The position numbers were made by a program, and so were the translations under genes. Shown in pieces: positions 63,574-64,000 of a stretch of DNA of 64,000 nt (positions are counted from its first letter, which is position 1; every line of letters begins with the position of its first letter). Origin of the DNA: DAIOEK01 sp964648485 (GTDB lineage: Bacteria > Chloroflexota > Anaerolineae > Anaerolineales > Anaerolineaceae); NCBI GenBank assembly GCA_964648485.1, contig CAZYOF010000018.1, positions 4,821 to 68,820 of the forward strand, written 5' to 3'. The notes beneath the pieces were generated by a model. That model was not told the DNA's origin, did not search any database, and saw only the letters and a program-made list of their open reading frames with translations.

Positions 63574-63663
63574 AATGCCAAATTCATTAATTGTGAGCTT
63601 AACATTTCTAAAGGTTAATAACGACTCAAATAGAAAAGATTATTTAGATAACTTTTACCATTA
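63574..63663 (+). pseudogene. 29-codon frame, probable truncated gene start
   Basis: A strong AAGGGGAGATCAA precedes an ATG; the product begins MPNSLIVSLTFLKVNNDSNR and stops after KDYLDNFYH. In another frame the text would continue as LLPLVIECLLQKLLKHD, as if a base had been lost. This looks like the N-terminus of a larger defence-island protein decayed after a frameshift. A true small peptide cannot be excluded. Confidence 0.4.
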
Positions 63664-63697
63664 GTGATTGAATGTCTTCTCCAAAAATTATTAAAGC

Positions 63698-64000
63698 ATG
63701 ACCGCCGACAACACACTTGAAATCACTCTCGACACCTGGATTATTTCCGACACGCATTTTTTCCATGAAAATATCGGAAGGTATTGCAGTCGTCCTGAAA
63801 ACTGGCAGGAATTGATTATCAAGAATTGGAATGATCTGGTTTCCCCAGACGAAACCGTTCTGCACCTGGGTGATTTTGCGTTAGGCAACAAAAGCAATTT
63901 TGACCTCCTGTCTGGTATGTTAAGGGGCAGATTGTTTTTGATCCAAGGTAACCATGACCGGATCAGCAAATCTTATTGCGAAACCCGTGGCGTAACCTTG
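63698..64000 (+). CDS. Metallophosphoesterase, cut by the window edge
   Basis: 101 codons visible. WIISDTHFFHENIGRY (Asp and His ligands), VLHLGDFALGN (G-D) and FLIQGNHDR (G-N-H-D) are the first three calcineurin-like phosphoesterase motifs in normal spacing, as in the phage and bacterial YfcE-like group. The ribosome site is weak (TTAAAG). It follows the BREX operon on the same strand after 140 bases; defence linkage is not shown. Confidence 0.85.
   Translation, partial: MTADNTLEITLDTWIISDTHFFHENIGRYCSRPENWQELIIKNWNDLVSPDETVLHLGDFALGNKSNFDLLSGMLRGRLFLIQGNHDRISKSYCETRGVTL

Noticed and set aside
1..64000. CRISPR array or cas genes
   Set aside because: No regularly spaced direct repeats and no Cas-like proteins were found on either strand.

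Overview
The window looks like a chromosomal stretch of a Chloroflexota bacterium, probably Anaerolineae-like. The pointers are moderate-to-low GC, good Shine-Dalgarno (SD) sites, lipoproteins with an Ala/Pro/Glu-rich linker after the lipobox Cys, and the mix of defence families. This placement is inference from style, not from a marker gene.

Layout. (1) 1-4.1 kb: a secreted SpvB/RHS-repeat protein runs off the left edge, followed by a small YubB-like gene. (2) 5.1-16.5 kb: a LacI-controlled divergon for modified-nucleoside salvage. Leftward are a lipoprotein, amidohydrolase, ABC ATPase, permease, nucleoside phosphorylase, Gfo/Idh oxidoreductase and SDR. Rightward are the LacI regulator, a PfkB kinase, pseudouridine-5'-phosphate glycosidase (PsuG) and a second SDR. 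Both promoters carry LacI-type operators. (3) 16.5-25.3 kb: AT-rich accessory DNA with an intact IS481-family element (perfect inverted ends and a 7-bp target duplication), small orphan proteins, a solitary DNA methyltransferase, an HNH-AP2 endonuclease split by a canonical -1 slippery site, and a primase-polymerase-type replication protein. (4) 25.3-46.3 kb: leftward defence genes. These are an Avs-like STAND NTPase of about 2160 residues with a helical partner, and a DISARM-like operon: DUF1998 helicase with a C-terminal nuclease, small wHTH-like protein, DrmD-like SNF2 helicase, DrmMI-like adenine methylase and N-formylglutamate-amidohydrolase-like protein. (5) 46.9-50.5 kb: a mobility hinge with two convergent tyrosine recombinases, a tRNA-Met(CAT) 3' fragment (att-like) and two small accessory genes. 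(6) 50.6-63.6 kb: a rightward BREX type 3 operon (XRE, ImmA-like, BrxF, BrxC/PglY, DUF3800, small protein, PglX, NYN protein, PglZ, BrxA-like), followed by a metallophosphoesterase cut by the right edge.

How it fits together. Regions 3-6 form one defence/mobility island. Each defence module has the parts to recognise or modify DNA (methylases), remodel it (SNF2 and DUF1998 helicases, BrxC, PglZ) and destroy it or the host (PD-(D/E)XK-like domains, STAND sensor). The BREX-3 operon has no helicase of its own between pglX and pglZ. An NYN-domain gene with its own near-consensus promoter and leader hairpins sits there instead, and the only SNF2 helicase is the DrmD-like one 17 kb away on the other strand.

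The least expected signal is a pair of leftward transcription units, about 49.52-49.71 kb and 56.85-56.98 kb. Each has a sigma70 promoter with exact 17-bp spacing and a rho-independent terminator, and they share the same sequence blocks in the same order and spacing. They look like members of one uncharacterised structured RNA family, one at the att site and one antisense inside the BREX operon.
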